Assembly: GCA_032622095.1 (NCBI GenBank)
Contig: CP136069.1
Coordinates: 125,881,450-125,945,449 of the forward strand
DNA length: 64,000 nucleotides
Direction: 5' to 3'
Source: Siphonodentalium dalli
Taxonomy: Eukaryota > Mollusca > Scaphopoda > Gadilida > Siphonodentaliidae
The position numbers were made by a program, and so were the translations under genes. Below the pieces are notes generated by a model, which ran no database searches, was not told the origin of the DNA, and worked only from the letters and a program-made list of their open reading frames with translations. Of the stretch, positions 11,201 to 21,990 are shown one piece after another (the first letter of the stretch is position 1; each line of letters begins with the position of its first letter).

Positions 11201-14200
11201 TTTATGACTGTATGTATAAATTATATAAGCGCTCTTCATAATTGGAGGAAATAAAGGCATATATATATATATTGGTATTTAGTAATTTTCTCCAGGGGCC
11301 TGTGAACCGCCCGTCTGTTCACGTATTGTTAATTATAAACGCTCTTTATTATAAGTCGTTAATTTGGTTTTTATTAAAACATATATGCAGAATGTCGTTC
11401 AACGTAACGTACTTTCGAAGTTCATACGCAGTTTGTTAATTATAACATGCGTTTAGCACATTTGTCAACAGAACCAGAGCAAATGGCACTAACATCATTT
11501 ATATATGGCTTCTACAGATGTCTCAGATTGGAAATAAGTCTATTTGGAGCACGATATGAAGTCCTATTCACATTATAGCAATATAAATAAAGAGCGTTTT
11601 GTGTTAGTATTCCATGAATGTTGACAATCATTAAAGAGCGTTTAGCTCAGTGCTTCCATTGTGGTGTATTGTATGTGTATGCTGTCGTGGCGACATATTC
11701 GGTTCCCTGGTAGTATAGATGCTTCAAAGACGTATAATGTATTAGAACCTAATATCAGCATTGAAAGGAGCGAACATATGTCTTTCGTCGCTTTAATGGC
11801 ATGTTATATGGGTGAAGGTTCACATTCTGAGTTAGTATGTATAAGTCCCTTTAATAACTGAAATAATATATTTGAGCTCGATACCTTTGTATAAAATAGG
11901 CATAGGAAGCATGCAGCTATGTGTGGATGGGGTCTGACGCGAAAACACAGTTAAAAAGCGCGCTCGTGCAGTTAAGTATGCACCAGTCATTATACTGATT
12001 ATCGCCCTTGCATTAAAATATCATAATTATTCTTAGACACGCCCTAGTATCTGTCATCAGACACTGTACCTAGGCATATAACACACACAGAACCAACATT
12101 TTCTGTGCATAGCTGTAATAAATTGTCGAGAGCCAGTCTAAAAGCGCGCGAACTTAAATTACTACTTAAGTAGGACTTAATCTTGTTTTGTCAAACGCGT
12201 TCTTGAAACGGAAAAGTTACATCATAAGATCCACCTTAGATCTTAGATTAAGTCCATCCTAAGATAATCTTATGACATTGCTTCATGAAACAGGCCCCTG
12301 GTTGTTGTGTATCCGTAAGCCGCTCTAGTGAAGCGCCTGTAAAATGGCAGCAGGCACAAGACTCGGCATTACTCATAAAGAACAGCTGGGGTAATAATGT
12401 GAGCGCTTAGAGCTACACCAGGGATTAAGCGCTATATAAATGATATGCATTATTATTATTATTTTCACTGTGGTCCATACCATCCAGCGGAATAACGAGT
12501 ATAAGTCTACTATGGGCTTATTCCAGAATCAAATAAATCCAGTATGAACCAGACGCTAAATGAAGACTTCCTAAGCGAGCCTGTTTCAGCTAGTATATGA
12601 TAAAATAGGAGTAAAACAAATAAGTGGCCACATGTATAATGATTTATATTCACCCAAATCACCTAATCAGACTGTAAGACAATACGCTTCAGATACAATG
12701 TCATGTTGTGCACACCATTCCACTTAACTTTGATTTAGGTACATGCCGGCTCACCTGATCTGTGATGAGTAACGCCAGTCTTTCAAACAGCTGGTTTCCA
12801 TACATCGCAGTGAATGCCACATACAGGAACAGACCGTCCAGGACCGCACGGGGGATGTAAGCCATCGGGTACGGAAGGAGGAACATCGTAAGTCCGATCA
12901 TGGCATGAGATACGATGGCTGTCACTCGAGTCTCTCGGATATGCACAACGCTGAAAGATATCTAATATATAAAAGCGAATGTGTACCTTCTCTCTATAGT
13001 CCTCCACAGTCGATTGCGATGAAATTGGCATGGACATGTAATTCGGCTCTCTGAGTAACATGGTCTCGGTCTGGAATCTGTCCGACGTCGTCTTTTGACG
13101 ACATGACGCCAAATCCGTATTATAGAACAGCTTTTTTCTTTATCTTATCGGAACAAACAATGACCTGAACGCTCATTATCTGCGCGGAGTCACACACCGA
13201 ACAGAATCGACGTAAACGCTCTTTATCTTTGACTTTATTGGGATAAAGAACGTCAAGTACGCTCTTTATATTTGAGGTTTAATTATAGGCCGTATGCGAC
13301 CGGGATCATATGGCGAGTCAGTTGCCGTGGTACCCTCGTACCATTTATATAGTTCCCGAAACTAGCTCCTATAGATATTCCATGATGTCCGGACGGGTTC
13401 CGGTGTGTCCGATTGCATGGGGTTTTTGGCACACCTGTGCGGAATGATATATACAATGTGTGTATATGACGCTCTAAATGTAAAAATATTATTATATGAT
13501 TCGTTCGTCCTCTCGACATCAGTGCCTCAATCCTCTCGACATCAGTACCTCAATCATATAATACATGACTTCTGCATAAATATGCATCTATGAATTTGCA
13601 TTGGCGCTGAGTATGACTAAATATATACCAATTATGGTAAATCATGCACTTGGACTTCGTTCTTCTTTTTAGACATGGAAATGAACAAAAGATAAGGATC
13701 CATATATGCAATTGCTCAAAACGTGGACAAATTAGTTGATGTATGCATTATGTACATGCCATGAGCGCATTAACTTACGTTTGGTGGACATGGCCATGCT
13801 CGACCCTCTCCTCCATGTCTGCTAGAGCCCTCACATGTAGCGGAGAATGAGGAAGCGCAGCGTGTATCCATGGTAACGTGAATATAGAAAACACACCGTT
13901 AACAATCGCCACGACGAACAAATCCCAGTGGAATGCTGCCCCTTTCTTCAACCTTCATGTAATATAAAACATATCGATGAATATTTATAGTTCAAAATAT
14001 TCTATATATAGTATGGGTATTCTAGATTTAAGGCAATATGTCAAATCAGATGAGACCACCGTGAACACATGCACAGTGCATGGACACCAAATTATAATAC
14101 TTTATACCAAACTACCCATTATATGGTTCCCCAACTTATGTGTTCATAGTTCCCTATATATGCAGTTCCAGCATGCCTTGAATGTCTAAAGTGGTTGTTT

Positions 14201-17200
14201 GTGTTCCGAAAAAAACCCAACAAACAAACAAACACAAACAGACAAACAAACAAGCTTATCGATTTCTGACCGCGCGGCTGGTGGCAATATTTTTTTTTTG
14301 GACAACATTTTATATGATTGATGGGAATATGGCAGGGGTGGGGTAATTGTAATTTCTTATTGTAATATTGACTGTAATTTATTACTTTTTCTCAAGTAAT
14401 TTGTAATTGGGCCATTTCAATATGCTCAATCGGCATTTTGGTGTAAACTCAGACTGGATATTATGGATGTTTTCACTCACTTGTTGTGTGGATTATTCAC
14501 TAAGGCGCTGGATATGTTCTGGTCCATGAAAAATAGCAGAGACAAGCTGAAGCCCAAGCCGGCTGCTGCGAACACGGCACCCAACGGGAGCGACAGTATG
14601 TCTGCTACAGAGAATAATTGGCTATCCTTATTGTATTGGAATGGTTCAACTAAAATAAAAGAAATACTGAACTAATCCTTTTGAGCTGGGGATTCACAAA
14701 AGTTCAGCTATTTACATGCACGTGCCATGCACTTAACTGGTTAAGTACCAGTACTAAAATCACATACATTTTACTGATATATCATGACGTGAATATCTAC
14801 TCTGTCTGCGCCCGTTGAGATCATCATTGCACTTTATGGTTGTGAAGTATGGGCCTCCGACATGAACCTGAACAATCTTGAGACCGTGCCGCGTGAAACA
14901 ATTCACATACGTTTTTGTAAATATGCGCTTGGGGTAAATCGTATGGCATCGAATCACGCGGTGCGAGCAGAACTTGGTAGATATCATATTGTGTATGATG
15001 CCATATCTCGTGCAGTTAAATTTGCAACAATGTCATCGACCACAGACCAAGAATCTCTTATTTACAAATCTGCTAACATATCACAAGATCGTATTATACA
15101 AACAAGATAAATGGTGGTTTGAATAGGAAGTCCCCAAATATAATGAACTTTTCGATGGTGGTGATAAAGCCTTGAAATCAATTTAAAAAAAAATAATTTG
15201 TGATAACTTAAAAATTGACCATGTATGCGGTTTCAGACGAGATATATTCAATGACGAAAAACCATCAGGTAAAAACAAGTTGCGAACCTATAGAAGGGCG
15301 AAAATAAAATACCAGATAGAACCATATTTGAACCTCGTTAAAAAATTCTCCGTCAGATTATTTTTCACAAAGCTTCGGATCAGCAACCATACTTCGGAAA
15401 TTGATAAAGGCAGACACAAACGACATAATTAAAGTAGCCGCTGATGAGATAATTTGCAAAAAGTGTGGAATGGAGGTAGAAACCGAAGAAAACTTCATTA
15501 TGCGATGTCCCATTTATACAAATCTAAGAAACGTTTATTTGCGGAAATAAGCGACAATATTCAGACTTTTAATAATATGGCTGACCAACAGAAATTCTTA
15601 ATCATCTTGAGAAATGATGAACCCAAAACATGTAATATCATCTGCAACATGGTCCAATTCTTTCTAAGTAAACGGTGTGAATCACCAAACATTGATAATT
15701 AATATAATTATGTGACTATACTTATAATAAAAATTATGTAACTCTTTTGACATCGGCCTGGGCGTATCTGTCAATACATTTATCTTATCTTTTATCTTAC
15801 TCAACCATGCAGTTCGAAACCTGTGAACTGTTTTGGTGTTCTGACGGGGAACATTATAACATTGAAATATATATACGAATAATACATTTCTTATTAATAC
15901 TCGTTCTTTAATAATGTATCTCTTCACAGTGTGTGGAGGTCACAGCTCGAGATTGCATGATTTAGACAAATTATGTGATTCGATTTTTTTTTACTGAGAC
16001 CATCCCTATTGTGAAAGACATGATTAAGGAACAGTTATTGACTTAGAAATATAATTGTTCTTTCAATATAATAAAGTTTCCCTTCAGAACAGGTCAGAAC
16101 ATTTCAAAGTTTCCATGTTTTTTGAACGGGTGTAATATGATCCATACGGGCGTAGCCCAAGCAGAGATTCATAGTATGATCCAATTTCCTGTATGAGAAT
16201 GAGAAGAGAATATAAAGTTATTATCCAATGCTGTATACAGTATTTCAGGTTGTGATGAACAGTCATAATGGACGAGCACGCAGTGTCGAGTCCAATATGA
16301 CTTCACCACAACCTGGACGAGTACAAGAAAAACACATACTGTACACAACAGTGTGTAATGACATTTTGGGTATCCATCTGTATGTTTATCCAAATTACGC
16401 GGCGTATGGGCAGATAGTACTCACGCGAGATACTCTTGAACAGATATGAGCCACAAAACGACATCACCAGAACAGATACAGGTAAGGCATAGTCTGCAAA
16501 AAGCTCTCGTTTTCCAGCTGTCAGGAATGGTCTGTAGAAGGAAGGACCACACACGTCATGTTAAGGCATTATCATATAGTACTAACAGTTTAATCGACAC
16601 AATATGTGCTCTGCTGACATGCACGTGGCAGGTTGGTCTCCATTTGGGGTTTCTAACTTATATTTCCAACTTCAACAACCCTTGAACTAAACTCAAATTG
16701 GGTTCAAAAGTTCCAACTGGTACCTCAAGCTTTCCAACTGTTGGAAGCTTAGAATCTGACACCTCCCATAAGGTTAGACATTTTCCAATAAATTTTTATT
16801 GATGGCCGTTACAGTAATTTTTTTTTACTGAAGGTAAGAAAATATGCCACTATAATATTGGTCCTAAAATATAACAGATCTCCAGTTTGGAAATTCAAAC
16901 GATGGGAACAATTACAACCGATGTGTCGGGCATAAAATAAAAAATTGTTGAAAACATTAATTATTCTCTTAAGTGTAAATTGTGTAAGGTTCCTTGCGTT
17001 TTATAATATACAGATAATATCGCCGAATTGCATCAGGGATTTTTCGCATAGACGTCAGAATAGTACGATGTGACAGAGCTTCAGTTTTTCGTAAGGACCG
17101 TAATTTGTCAGTTTGCTTCTGAATTATTTTGATGCCAGAACTCTAGTTTTTGAGATCGATAACTATATATTTTGTGCAGGGTGTGGTGATGCCGATACAT

Positions 17201-18286
17201 ACGTTTCTTTGAATTTGAAGATGAACATTCCCAGCCAGAGTGTACCGAGCATAAGTAGCAAGAAAAGCATGCTATTTTCGGGTTTGTAAACGCAAGCGTC
17301 AGACGTCAAATTATGGTTGCCGTATATGAGCAAGCTGGCGTTAGAGGTCACAAGATCCTTGTCGGTGACGTTGACATGTGCATCATCCGTACAGTGGTAA
17401 TTCTGTCCAAAATCTGAATAGTAAATATGTAGTCGTAGAAGTAACGAGTCCGAAGCACAATTCATGTATTGCTTTGCGTCATATGCTAACATTAAATGGG
17501 CTGTTTGGCGAACAATTTAGGGTACATGCCAAACACGAGAAAATCCCAATTGAAATACCATGTAGATATCAAGATATTTTACAAAACTATAGACAATATA
17601 TATCGAATTTAGCACATGGGAAAAACTCAAATGTTCAATGCCTTTGATGGTCTAATCAAAACGTCAAATGAACGGGACCATATTGGTTGGAACAAATTAT
17701 TTTTTCGAGTAAACAAATATCAATAGCAGTTTCGTGGTCTTAAATTGGATATATATATATCGTCGCCCGAGAATTGTAATGTCCTAACTCCTAAATATTG
17801 TAGTGGAAGAAAATGCTATTTGAAATTTAGAAAATTCAACAAAACTGTTTTATTTTAGAGCATATTTTGTGTCACTCTACATGGAAATATACACGAGGTT
17901 TTAACAAACAGATTTTTAATGATATTTCACTGAATATAGAACATTGTAACCTTTCTAAGAAATTTGTTCTATTGCTTTCAGCTTTTTCGATTGGCACTGC
18001 TATAACACAAGTCGGGTCTGAATATGTTATATATCATTCGTTTTTTCTCAATGGCTTCGCCGCAATTGGCCCAATTAGCTAGCATTCGCGCCCAACATGA
18101 AGTTCGTGTCTTGACGATTCCAATGATATATCAAACCCTATTTTTTTTTAAACATGGCACTTAGGACGTTATATTTCTCACGAGACGATATATCTTTAGA
18201 AAGTATGGGTACCTTTTACGACATCTTTAAAAGCATCCACTGAAAATGCGACGGTGATGAATAACGAGAATATCTCTTCTGTTGAC
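8163..18286 (-). CDS. SLC4A11: SLC4A11-like transporter, copy 1 (C-terminal eight exons)
   Basis: The gene reads on the minus strand through exons 18,286-18,213, 17,413-17,203, 16,531-16,425, 14,649-14,481, 13,952-13,779, 12,950-12,755, 9,405-9,236 and 8,223-8,163. All have AG acceptors and GT donors, and the phases join without a break into about 386 codons ending at TGA 8,163-8,165. The product is the C-terminal membrane half of an SLC4 anion-exchanger-fold protein. Diagnostic SLC4A11 segments visible are [52 protein letters not shown] and the end [12 protein letters not shown]. Known vertebrate SLC4A11 is a plasma-membrane H+/OH- (and NH3-coupled) transporter of about 900 residues; the earlier borate-transport claim is disputed. 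The N-terminal cytoplasmic domain and first membrane segments must lie above 18,286 but I could not place them. Introns hold a LINE fragment, a SINE and Helitron remains. Confidence 0.93.
8224..9235 (-). other. SLC4A11-like copy 1, last intron
   Basis: This is the intron between the last two coding exons. I see no mobile-element end or open frame of note. It aligns with 53,765-54,906 in copy 2, which has an extra segment near 54,600-54,690. Confidence 0.7.
9236..9405 (-). CDS. SLC4A11: SLC4A11-like copy 1, [16 protein letters not shown] exon
   Basis: This 170-bp exon has acceptor CTTGCAG and donor AG|GTTTGT. It encodes [20 protein letters not shown] and the last helix pair to FLMPIR. The [14 protein letters not shown] string separates the SLC4A11 branch from bicarbonate-transporting SLC4 members. 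The one difference from copy 2 that I see (TCA/TCG) is synonymous. Confidence 0.95.
9899..10160 (-). mobile_element. LINE-like 3' tail and Helitron-like fragment
   Basis: At 9,899-9,945 the sequence TTCAATTCAATTCAATTTCA reads on the minus strand as a TTGAA-rich 3' tail after AATAAAC, like the LINE tail at 42,600-42,637. At 10,080-10,160, CTCTGTCCGTCTGTCTGTCC followed by CCGATTTCAACCAAAGTTGG resembles the internal part of Helitrons seen at 57-58 kb. Both are also present in copy 2 (55,550-55,830). The boundaries are uncertain. Confidence 0.45.
10178..10200 (+). repeat. Poly-T tract present only in copy 1
   Basis: About 20 consecutive T follow TTTTCAAA. Copy 2 lacks the tract: CTCGGGG passes directly to TTTTTTAATT near 55,826. 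Confidence 0.8.
10580..12300. mobile_element. 1.7 kb TIR element nested in the SINE
   Basis: The ends are CAGGGCCCTGTTTCATGAAG at 10,579 and CTTCATGAAACAGGCCCCTG at 12,281-12,300. Inside each end are AT-rich strings of GTCTTAAG / CTTAAGAC type that continue the inverted similarity. No transposase frame is visible. The interior holds a (TTA)n microsatellite and three ACGCTCTTTAT-type motifs. The superfamily is unresolved because no clean target duplication is seen. Confidence 0.75.
11153..11181 (+). repeat. (TTA)n microsatellite
   Basis: About nine TTA units lie inside the TIR element. Confidence 0.9.
12755..12950 (-). CDS. SLC4A11: SLC4A11-like copy 1, [11 protein letters not shown] exon
   Basis: This 196-bp exon has acceptor TCTTTCAG and donor CAG|GTGAGC. 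It encodes [20 protein letters not shown], two membrane helices and [17 protein letters not shown]. The donor region occurs once here but three times in tandem in copy 2. Copy 2 differs by Ile to Val and Ala to Thr. Confidence 0.94.
12961..13215 (+). mobile_element. Helitron-like remnant, 5' end intact
   Basis: It starts TCTAATATATAAAAGCGAAT after an A, the A|TC junction of Helitrons. It contains GTCGATTGCGATGAAATTGG, a common internal Helitron string. I could not find the 3' hairpin and CTAG end, so the end given is arbitrary. The copy 2 counterpart begins at 58,533, behind two further Helitrons. Confidence 0.55.
13512..13557 (+). repeat. 22-bp direct repeat
   Basis: CCTCTCGACATCAGT[G/A]CCTCAAT occurs twice head to tail. 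It is present in both segmental copies (60,013-60,057). Confidence 0.85.
13779..13952 (-). CDS. SLC4A11: SLC4A11-like copy 1, [13 protein letters not shown] exon
   Basis: This 174-bp exon has acceptor CATGAAG and donor AC|GTAAGT. It encodes [20 protein letters not shown], a helix, then [20 protein letters not shown] and [11 protein letters not shown]. This is the most conserved block of the family. The two differences from copy 2 that I see (GTC/GTT, AGG/AGA) are synonymous. Confidence 0.95.
14217..14253 (+). repeat. (CAAA)n microsatellite
   Basis: CAAA repeats with CACAAA and CAGACAAA interruptions. Copy 2 (60,720-60,752) is a few bases shorter. Confidence 0.88.
14481..14649 (-). CDS. SLC4A11: SLC4A11-like copy 1, [16 protein letters not shown] exon
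   Basis: This 169-bp exon has acceptor ATTTTAG and donor AA|GTGAGTG. It encodes [20 protein letters not shown], a small-residue-rich helix and [20 protein letters not shown]. The F-F-x-D/E-Q-N-I segment is an SLC4 signature near the transport core. The exon is identical in copy 2 as far as I can see. Confidence 0.94.
14770..15702 (+). pseudogene. LINE reverse-transcriptase C-terminal fragment, copy 1
   Basis: On the plus strand, antisense to the SLC4A11-like gene, the segment [20 protein letters not shown] is followed by [13 protein letters not shown] and [20 protein letters not shown]. These match the region after the reverse-transcriptase domain in Jockey/RTE-type LINEs. A C-terminal zinc-knuckle-like [19 protein letters not shown] follows at about 15,453-15,510. 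Stops and shifts at about 15,110, 15,430 and 15,550 break the frame. It is present at the same place in both duplication copies, so it predates them. Confidence 0.78.
16425..16531 (-). CDS. SLC4A11: SLC4A11-like copy 1, [11 protein letters not shown] exon
   Basis: This 107-bp exon has acceptor TTCTACAG and a strong donor C|GTGAGTAC. It encodes [20 protein letters not shown] and the rest of a membrane helix ending GSYLFKSIS. The D-x-A-L-P element is highly conserved in SLC4 transporters. Flanking phases (2 in, 1 out) match both neighbouring exons. Confidence 0.92.
17203..17413 (-). CDS. SLC4A11: SLC4A11-like copy 1, glycosylated loop and membrane helix exon
   Basis: This 211-bp exon runs from acceptor CTATTCAG to donor C|GTATGT. 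It encodes an extracellular loop with three N-glycosylation sequons (NVT, NAS, NLT) and paired cysteines, then the helix [20 protein letters not shown]. Family members carry a glycosylated loop at this point and share the LMLGTLWL helix. The open frame extends above 17,413, but that extension is not conserved: copy 2 has a one-base insertion there. This supports the acceptor chosen here. Confidence 0.9.
17414..18212 (-). other. SLC4A11-like copy 1 intron
   Basis: This intron lies between the STEE exon and the glycosylated-loop exon. It is AT-rich and I recognise nothing else in it. Confidence 0.7.
18213..18286 (-). CDS. SLC4A11: SLC4A11-like copy 1, exon with [14 protein letters not shown] segment
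   Basis: This 74-bp exon is the most upstream one I can place. The acceptor is TTATCCAG and the donor G|GTACCC, which is weaker than the other donors. It encodes [19 protein letters not shown] followed by KDVVK, the membrane helix after the conserved S-T-E-E motif of SLC4 proteins. Its single 3' base joins the first two bases of the next exon to give Asp, so the phase fits exactly. It has no M-initiated open frame. The copy 2 equivalent would lie just past the end of the window. Confidence 0.85.
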
Positions 18287-19272
18287 CTGGATAAATAACA
18301 CATATATTATTTGGGATTTGTTTCTATGTATCAGGTATCAGATTGTGGACGTTCGTTGCTTCAATGAGTGGGAGAGAACGTTCTATGCATGTGATAGAGA
18401 ACGTTCGGGATATCGACTACACTCTTGCATAGGAGTGCATCTCTGCATTAATATGCATCCGACATCAGATTCATACGAATATTGACCATTATTCTATATG
18501 TGGGTATGTAGTTTACTCAAGACTGTGACATACCATACTATTCCTGTCTCGAATTTTGTTTTCAGTTCGATATCATTGACAATATACAGCGAATGCATGT
18601 ATGCAAGGACATTATATGTTATGCAGCAAAACTACTATTTATCGGCAGTCATAATGCCGTATATATGCACACGATACAAATATGGAGACATGCGTATATA
18701 GAAAAACTCAACGACGGGGGGGGGGGGGGGGGGTGGCGGGGGTGGCAACTAAGCCCACTGTACAATGTGCATGGGTCACGATACGAGGATACACCGTGAT
18801 ATTTTCGCGGTAATCCACGGTGAGGTAGTAATACACACAATTACCAACACTTTTGGCCACATGGGAGGGGGAATTGTACTTCAAATCTATGCTGAGCCAT
18901 TATCTTTGGCATATAGGTCCCTGTACTTTAGCGTGTCTTCGTACAATTTGTCACCGAGCTATACCGCTTGGTTTGCACACACATAACGCTCAATTATACC
19001 CATTTTTAAAACTAAAATTGACAATTTTAAACCCCAATAGGATGACAGATGGGAAGTCAGCAAATAAGCTTCTTCTACCTAATAGAGCTATGTTAGAGCT
19101 GAGAAAACAAGTTATCGTAGCAATTTCAAAAAATTGTCTCGCAAACGCAGATGATAGAATTCAGGGGAGAGCTATCTGTTTATTTTCTATAACCAAACAC
19201 ACTTTTTTCACTTTTTTATGAACTTTCCCAGTTTTGTAAAATAATTAAACCTCCAAACCAGTAATGACATAT
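18287..19272. other. No recognised gene; G tract
   Basis: An 18-base G tract lies at 18,716-18,733. Upstream SLC4A11-like exons (minus strand) would be expected from here onward, but I could not identify one. Confidence 0.5.
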
Positions 19273-19735
19273 TTAACCCTTTACCCAACATAACGGCCCT
19301 GTGCCAATGCATTCTCTTATATATGCGAGTCGACCATAGGTCGCCTCGCATATATAAGAAAATGCATTGGCTTAACACATTAAAAATTATAAAATTGTAA
19401 GAATGTAAGAATTTTTTTTTTTAGGCCAATGCATTCGCATATATAAGAAAATGCATTGGCTTAACACATTAAAAATTATAAAATTGTAAGAATGTAAGAA
19501 TTTTTTTTTTTAGGCCAATGCATTCTCTTATATATGCGAGGCGACCTATGGTCGACTCGCATATATAAGAGAATGCATTAGCACAGGGCATAACTGTAAC
19601 CATCACAATGTGGTCAATGAGCCGGTTCCAATGATATCCATATTTGTATGGTTCTGTTAAGACAGACCGAAGATATTTTAGGCTGTTGAAGCTTTATTTG
19701 GCCGGTTTTGGCCGGTTTGTTGGGTAAAGGGTTAA
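19273..19735. mobile_element. TTAA-flanked TIR element with nested hairpin modules
   Basis: The outer ends are TTAACCCTTTACCCAACA (19,273-19,290) and TGTTGGGTAAAGGGTTAA (19,718-19,735). TTAA followed by CCC is the terminal pattern of piggyBac-type MITEs. Nested inside is a second element with ends CCCTGTGCCAATGC (from 19,297) and GCATTAGCACAGGG (to 19,588). Its ends are themselves hairpins of about 68 bp, with a truncated third hairpin at 19,423-19,460. Confidence 0.8.
19297..19588. mobile_element. Hairpin-ended MITE, copy 1
   Basis: Modules at 19,303-19,370 and 19,513-19,581 each fold as GCCAATGCATTCTCTTATAT / ATATAAGAGAATGCATTGGC around GCGAGTCGACC-ATAG-GTCGCCTCGC. Between them an AT-rich spacer and a shortened hairpin are duplicated (repeat period about 90 bp). 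The same module pair occurs at 43,098-43,467. Confidence 0.85.
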
Positions 19736-21958
19736 CATAGGCTACACTGGTAGTTATGCCCCTCAGATATCATTTTTCTATTTTTCAAACCCCTTACAAC
19801 CCGATAGATCGTGTACTGCTACCTGAACTTGCGTGGAGTGGATACAGATGAATAAACAGAAATCGTGGAGAGTGACCATGCACCGCGAACCATTGTGAAT
19901 CGTCACAAAACACCGACAGCTACTACAATATTTTACGCCATCAGCTGACAACAATATTTTACGCCATCAGCTGACACCATTGCGATTTATTTCTATAAAA
20001 TAAATCGCAATGGTGTTGCAGTACTAACTGAGTGTTGATAATGTTCTGGTCTTTACTTGTTCATTTGTGGAAATTTTAGACCTACATGAAATGCGATTCC
20101 CGCGTTACACATATAGAAGGTTCGCGGTGATTACTGGTGGTCCATGGTGTATGGTGGTGATTCGGGGACGAATATACACATGTAGTGAGGTTTAAATTAA
20201 AACTATGTTGATTACACCATTGGCTCTCGCGATCCTCGCCATTCAAGCTTTCTGTGTTGAGTGGGTCATCTTGAATCACTCCCCAAATAATCGCAACTGT
20301 GTTGAGTGTTTTGCTTATCGCACGCTCTTTACATGCTGTACCACTGGCGCTGGTAAATGAAGATATCCAAATTGCTCAAATATGTTTTACATTATCCCCT
20401 TGTGTTAAAATTCTGATGTTTTTCAATATTCTGACAAAAACACATGCAATAAATGGCGTGTATACGCATTATCATAATTATACCCAACATTCGACCCCTA
20501 ACTCTGTTACTGACTATACATGCATATATTATACTTTTGGTTTCACTTACCTTCAGAATTTCAATGTATTACGTAGCAGTTACCTCACAAATGGACAAAA
20601 ATCCCGTCCAAACATAATATTCTGTTTAGTTATCAATTTTGTCTTGCAGAGCATAATGAAAACCAAACTCGAGGGCATGTGTATCATTAATTTTTTACGG
20701 TTTTTACCCCCAATATACAAATAATATCAATTATACATTACTGTACTCGTCAAAAATACCAAATATTCAGCATGTGGTGACGACACTGTTTAAACATAAA
20801 CTCCCTCAGACACCGAGAAACAACCACTAGATTGAACACATCTGCAAGGAATTACTAATTATATATTTAAAAATATATCATCATGTAAATACGTTTATAC
20901 CGGTCATCTTGATAAAATGTGTGCTGCACTATAGTGTACCGAGAGATAACTTCATAACTATTTTGCACCAACACTTTTGTATATTATGCAAATCAAATTT
21001 GTTTCAAATCAATCATTCATTTTGGCACTTCTGTGTACACACTAGATTCTCATCTACAGTAAATCTATACATGCAAACATATATATTGGTGCACGCTGAC
21101 AACCAAAACTTGACCTCGATGATAAATGTAGTGTTATTTTATATTACGTAAAACGGTGACCTTGCGTATATCTATAGGAGGAATCAATCTGTAATATTAT
21201 TGTCACGTGGGGAGTATATAGATGCTGATACATTATCTCACCTTGTTGACCACCGCATCAAGTTGCTGGCGTTAAGTGTTGAAAATAACTACATGAGTGT
21301 TTATGTCAAAAACATGTGCATGTTGCTTATTTTTGTTATATCTGTTCGACGATTTTTATACAATTCTACCCAAACAGGTTGGTATATATGGACATTAAAG
21401 CAAACTGTTTTTATTTCGTTATACATGATGATAAAAATGTTTATCTGACAATTCGTTCAACAAAATCACGGTGGGGAATCAAGTGGTTTCGAGGTTGGTG
21501 AGTACCAGGCATTCAAAATTTGCAAACGCACAAAAACATAATATACGAGGAACTGACACAAAACGTATCAGTTTGACTGTTACGAGCATATGCTAGTTTA
21601 TTTTTGAAACAAGTTGATACCTTATTTGTTCGGATATACTTAGTGGTTTTCTGTAACATTCTGACCAATGTTGCCAGACGGAGGTGCGTGGAATACATCA
21701 ATCCATACATCTTGGAGAATCGTTCGACTGACAATTTTTGTCAGAATGTTAGAGCAAACAAATATGAATTTGGACATAAATAAGGTATCAGTTTGTTTAA
21801 AAAAATAGTATAGCATCTGCTCGTAGCTGTCAAAATAATATGTAACATGTCATTACCTTTTCCCTCGCGTCTGGTCACGTTTTAGATCGTCTCGGCCATT
21901 TTGAATGCTTGATACTCATCGACTCGAAACCACGTACCGGGTTTGAATACCAGCCCGT
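19736..21958. other. No recognised gene
   Basis: A 27-bp tandem duplication (ACAATATTTTACGCCATCAG core) lies at 19,926-19,975, and a perfect hairpin at 19,976-20,016. Open frames in this stretch lack recognisable domains. SLC4A11-like 5' exons or GPCR 5' exons could hide here. Confidence 0.5.
19976..20016. repeat. Perfect 18-bp-stem hairpin
   Basis: CACCATTGCGATTTATTT, a five-base loop CTATA, then AAATAAATCGCAATGGTG. It may be the remnant or solo end of a palindromic element. Confidence 0.85.
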
Positions 21959-21990
21959 TATGGCAAGCCGTTTTCACATTTTCGATTTTT

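Larger units (their letters stand above)
10361..12465 (+). mobile_element. tRNA-derived SINE split by a TIR element
   Basis: The head at 10,361-10,460 has an RNA polymerase III box A (TAGCCCAGTGGG) and box B (GAGTTCGCGCCTC). The tail at 12,300-12,465 ends AAGCGCTATATAAATGATAT followed by ATT repeats, typical of invertebrate tRNA SINEs. The two halves are separated by a 1.7 kb TIR element. Copy 2 reads straight through at 55,984-55,992, so the SINE and its passenger inserted in only one copy or haplotype. A clear target duplication was not resolved. Confidence 0.82.
1..17495 (+). repeat. Segmental duplication, copy 1
   Basis: This block is repeated in direct orientation at 46,491-64,000. Position 1 aligns with 46,491, 9,236 with 54,907, 13,779 with 60,282 and 17,203 with 63,707. 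The offset changes only where one copy has gained or lost an element. Single-base differences are sparse; I judge identity at roughly 98-99 percent by eye in aligned parts. Copy 1 alone has the 4,520-7,616 foldback and the SINE at 10,361-12,465. Copy 2 alone has the 43-bp array, the extra Helitrons and the TTAC-flanked elements. Homology reaches both window edges, so the true ends are unknown. Confidence 0.93.

Noticed and set aside
13960-14189. Small conserved open frame (70 codons) in both duplication copies
   Set aside because: Conservation is explained by the recent duplication. It lies in an SLC4A11-like intron and shows no domain.
17414-17492. Open-frame extension upstream of the glycosylated-loop exon
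   Set aside because: A good acceptor (CTATTCAG) fits the phase at 17,413. Copy 2 has a one-base insertion in the extension, so it is intron.
20299-20724. 141-codon open frame on the plus strand, considered as a GPCR 5' exon
   Set aside because: It lacks TM1/TM2 motifs (no conserved N of TM1 or LAxxD of TM2) and has AT-rich, random-looking composition.
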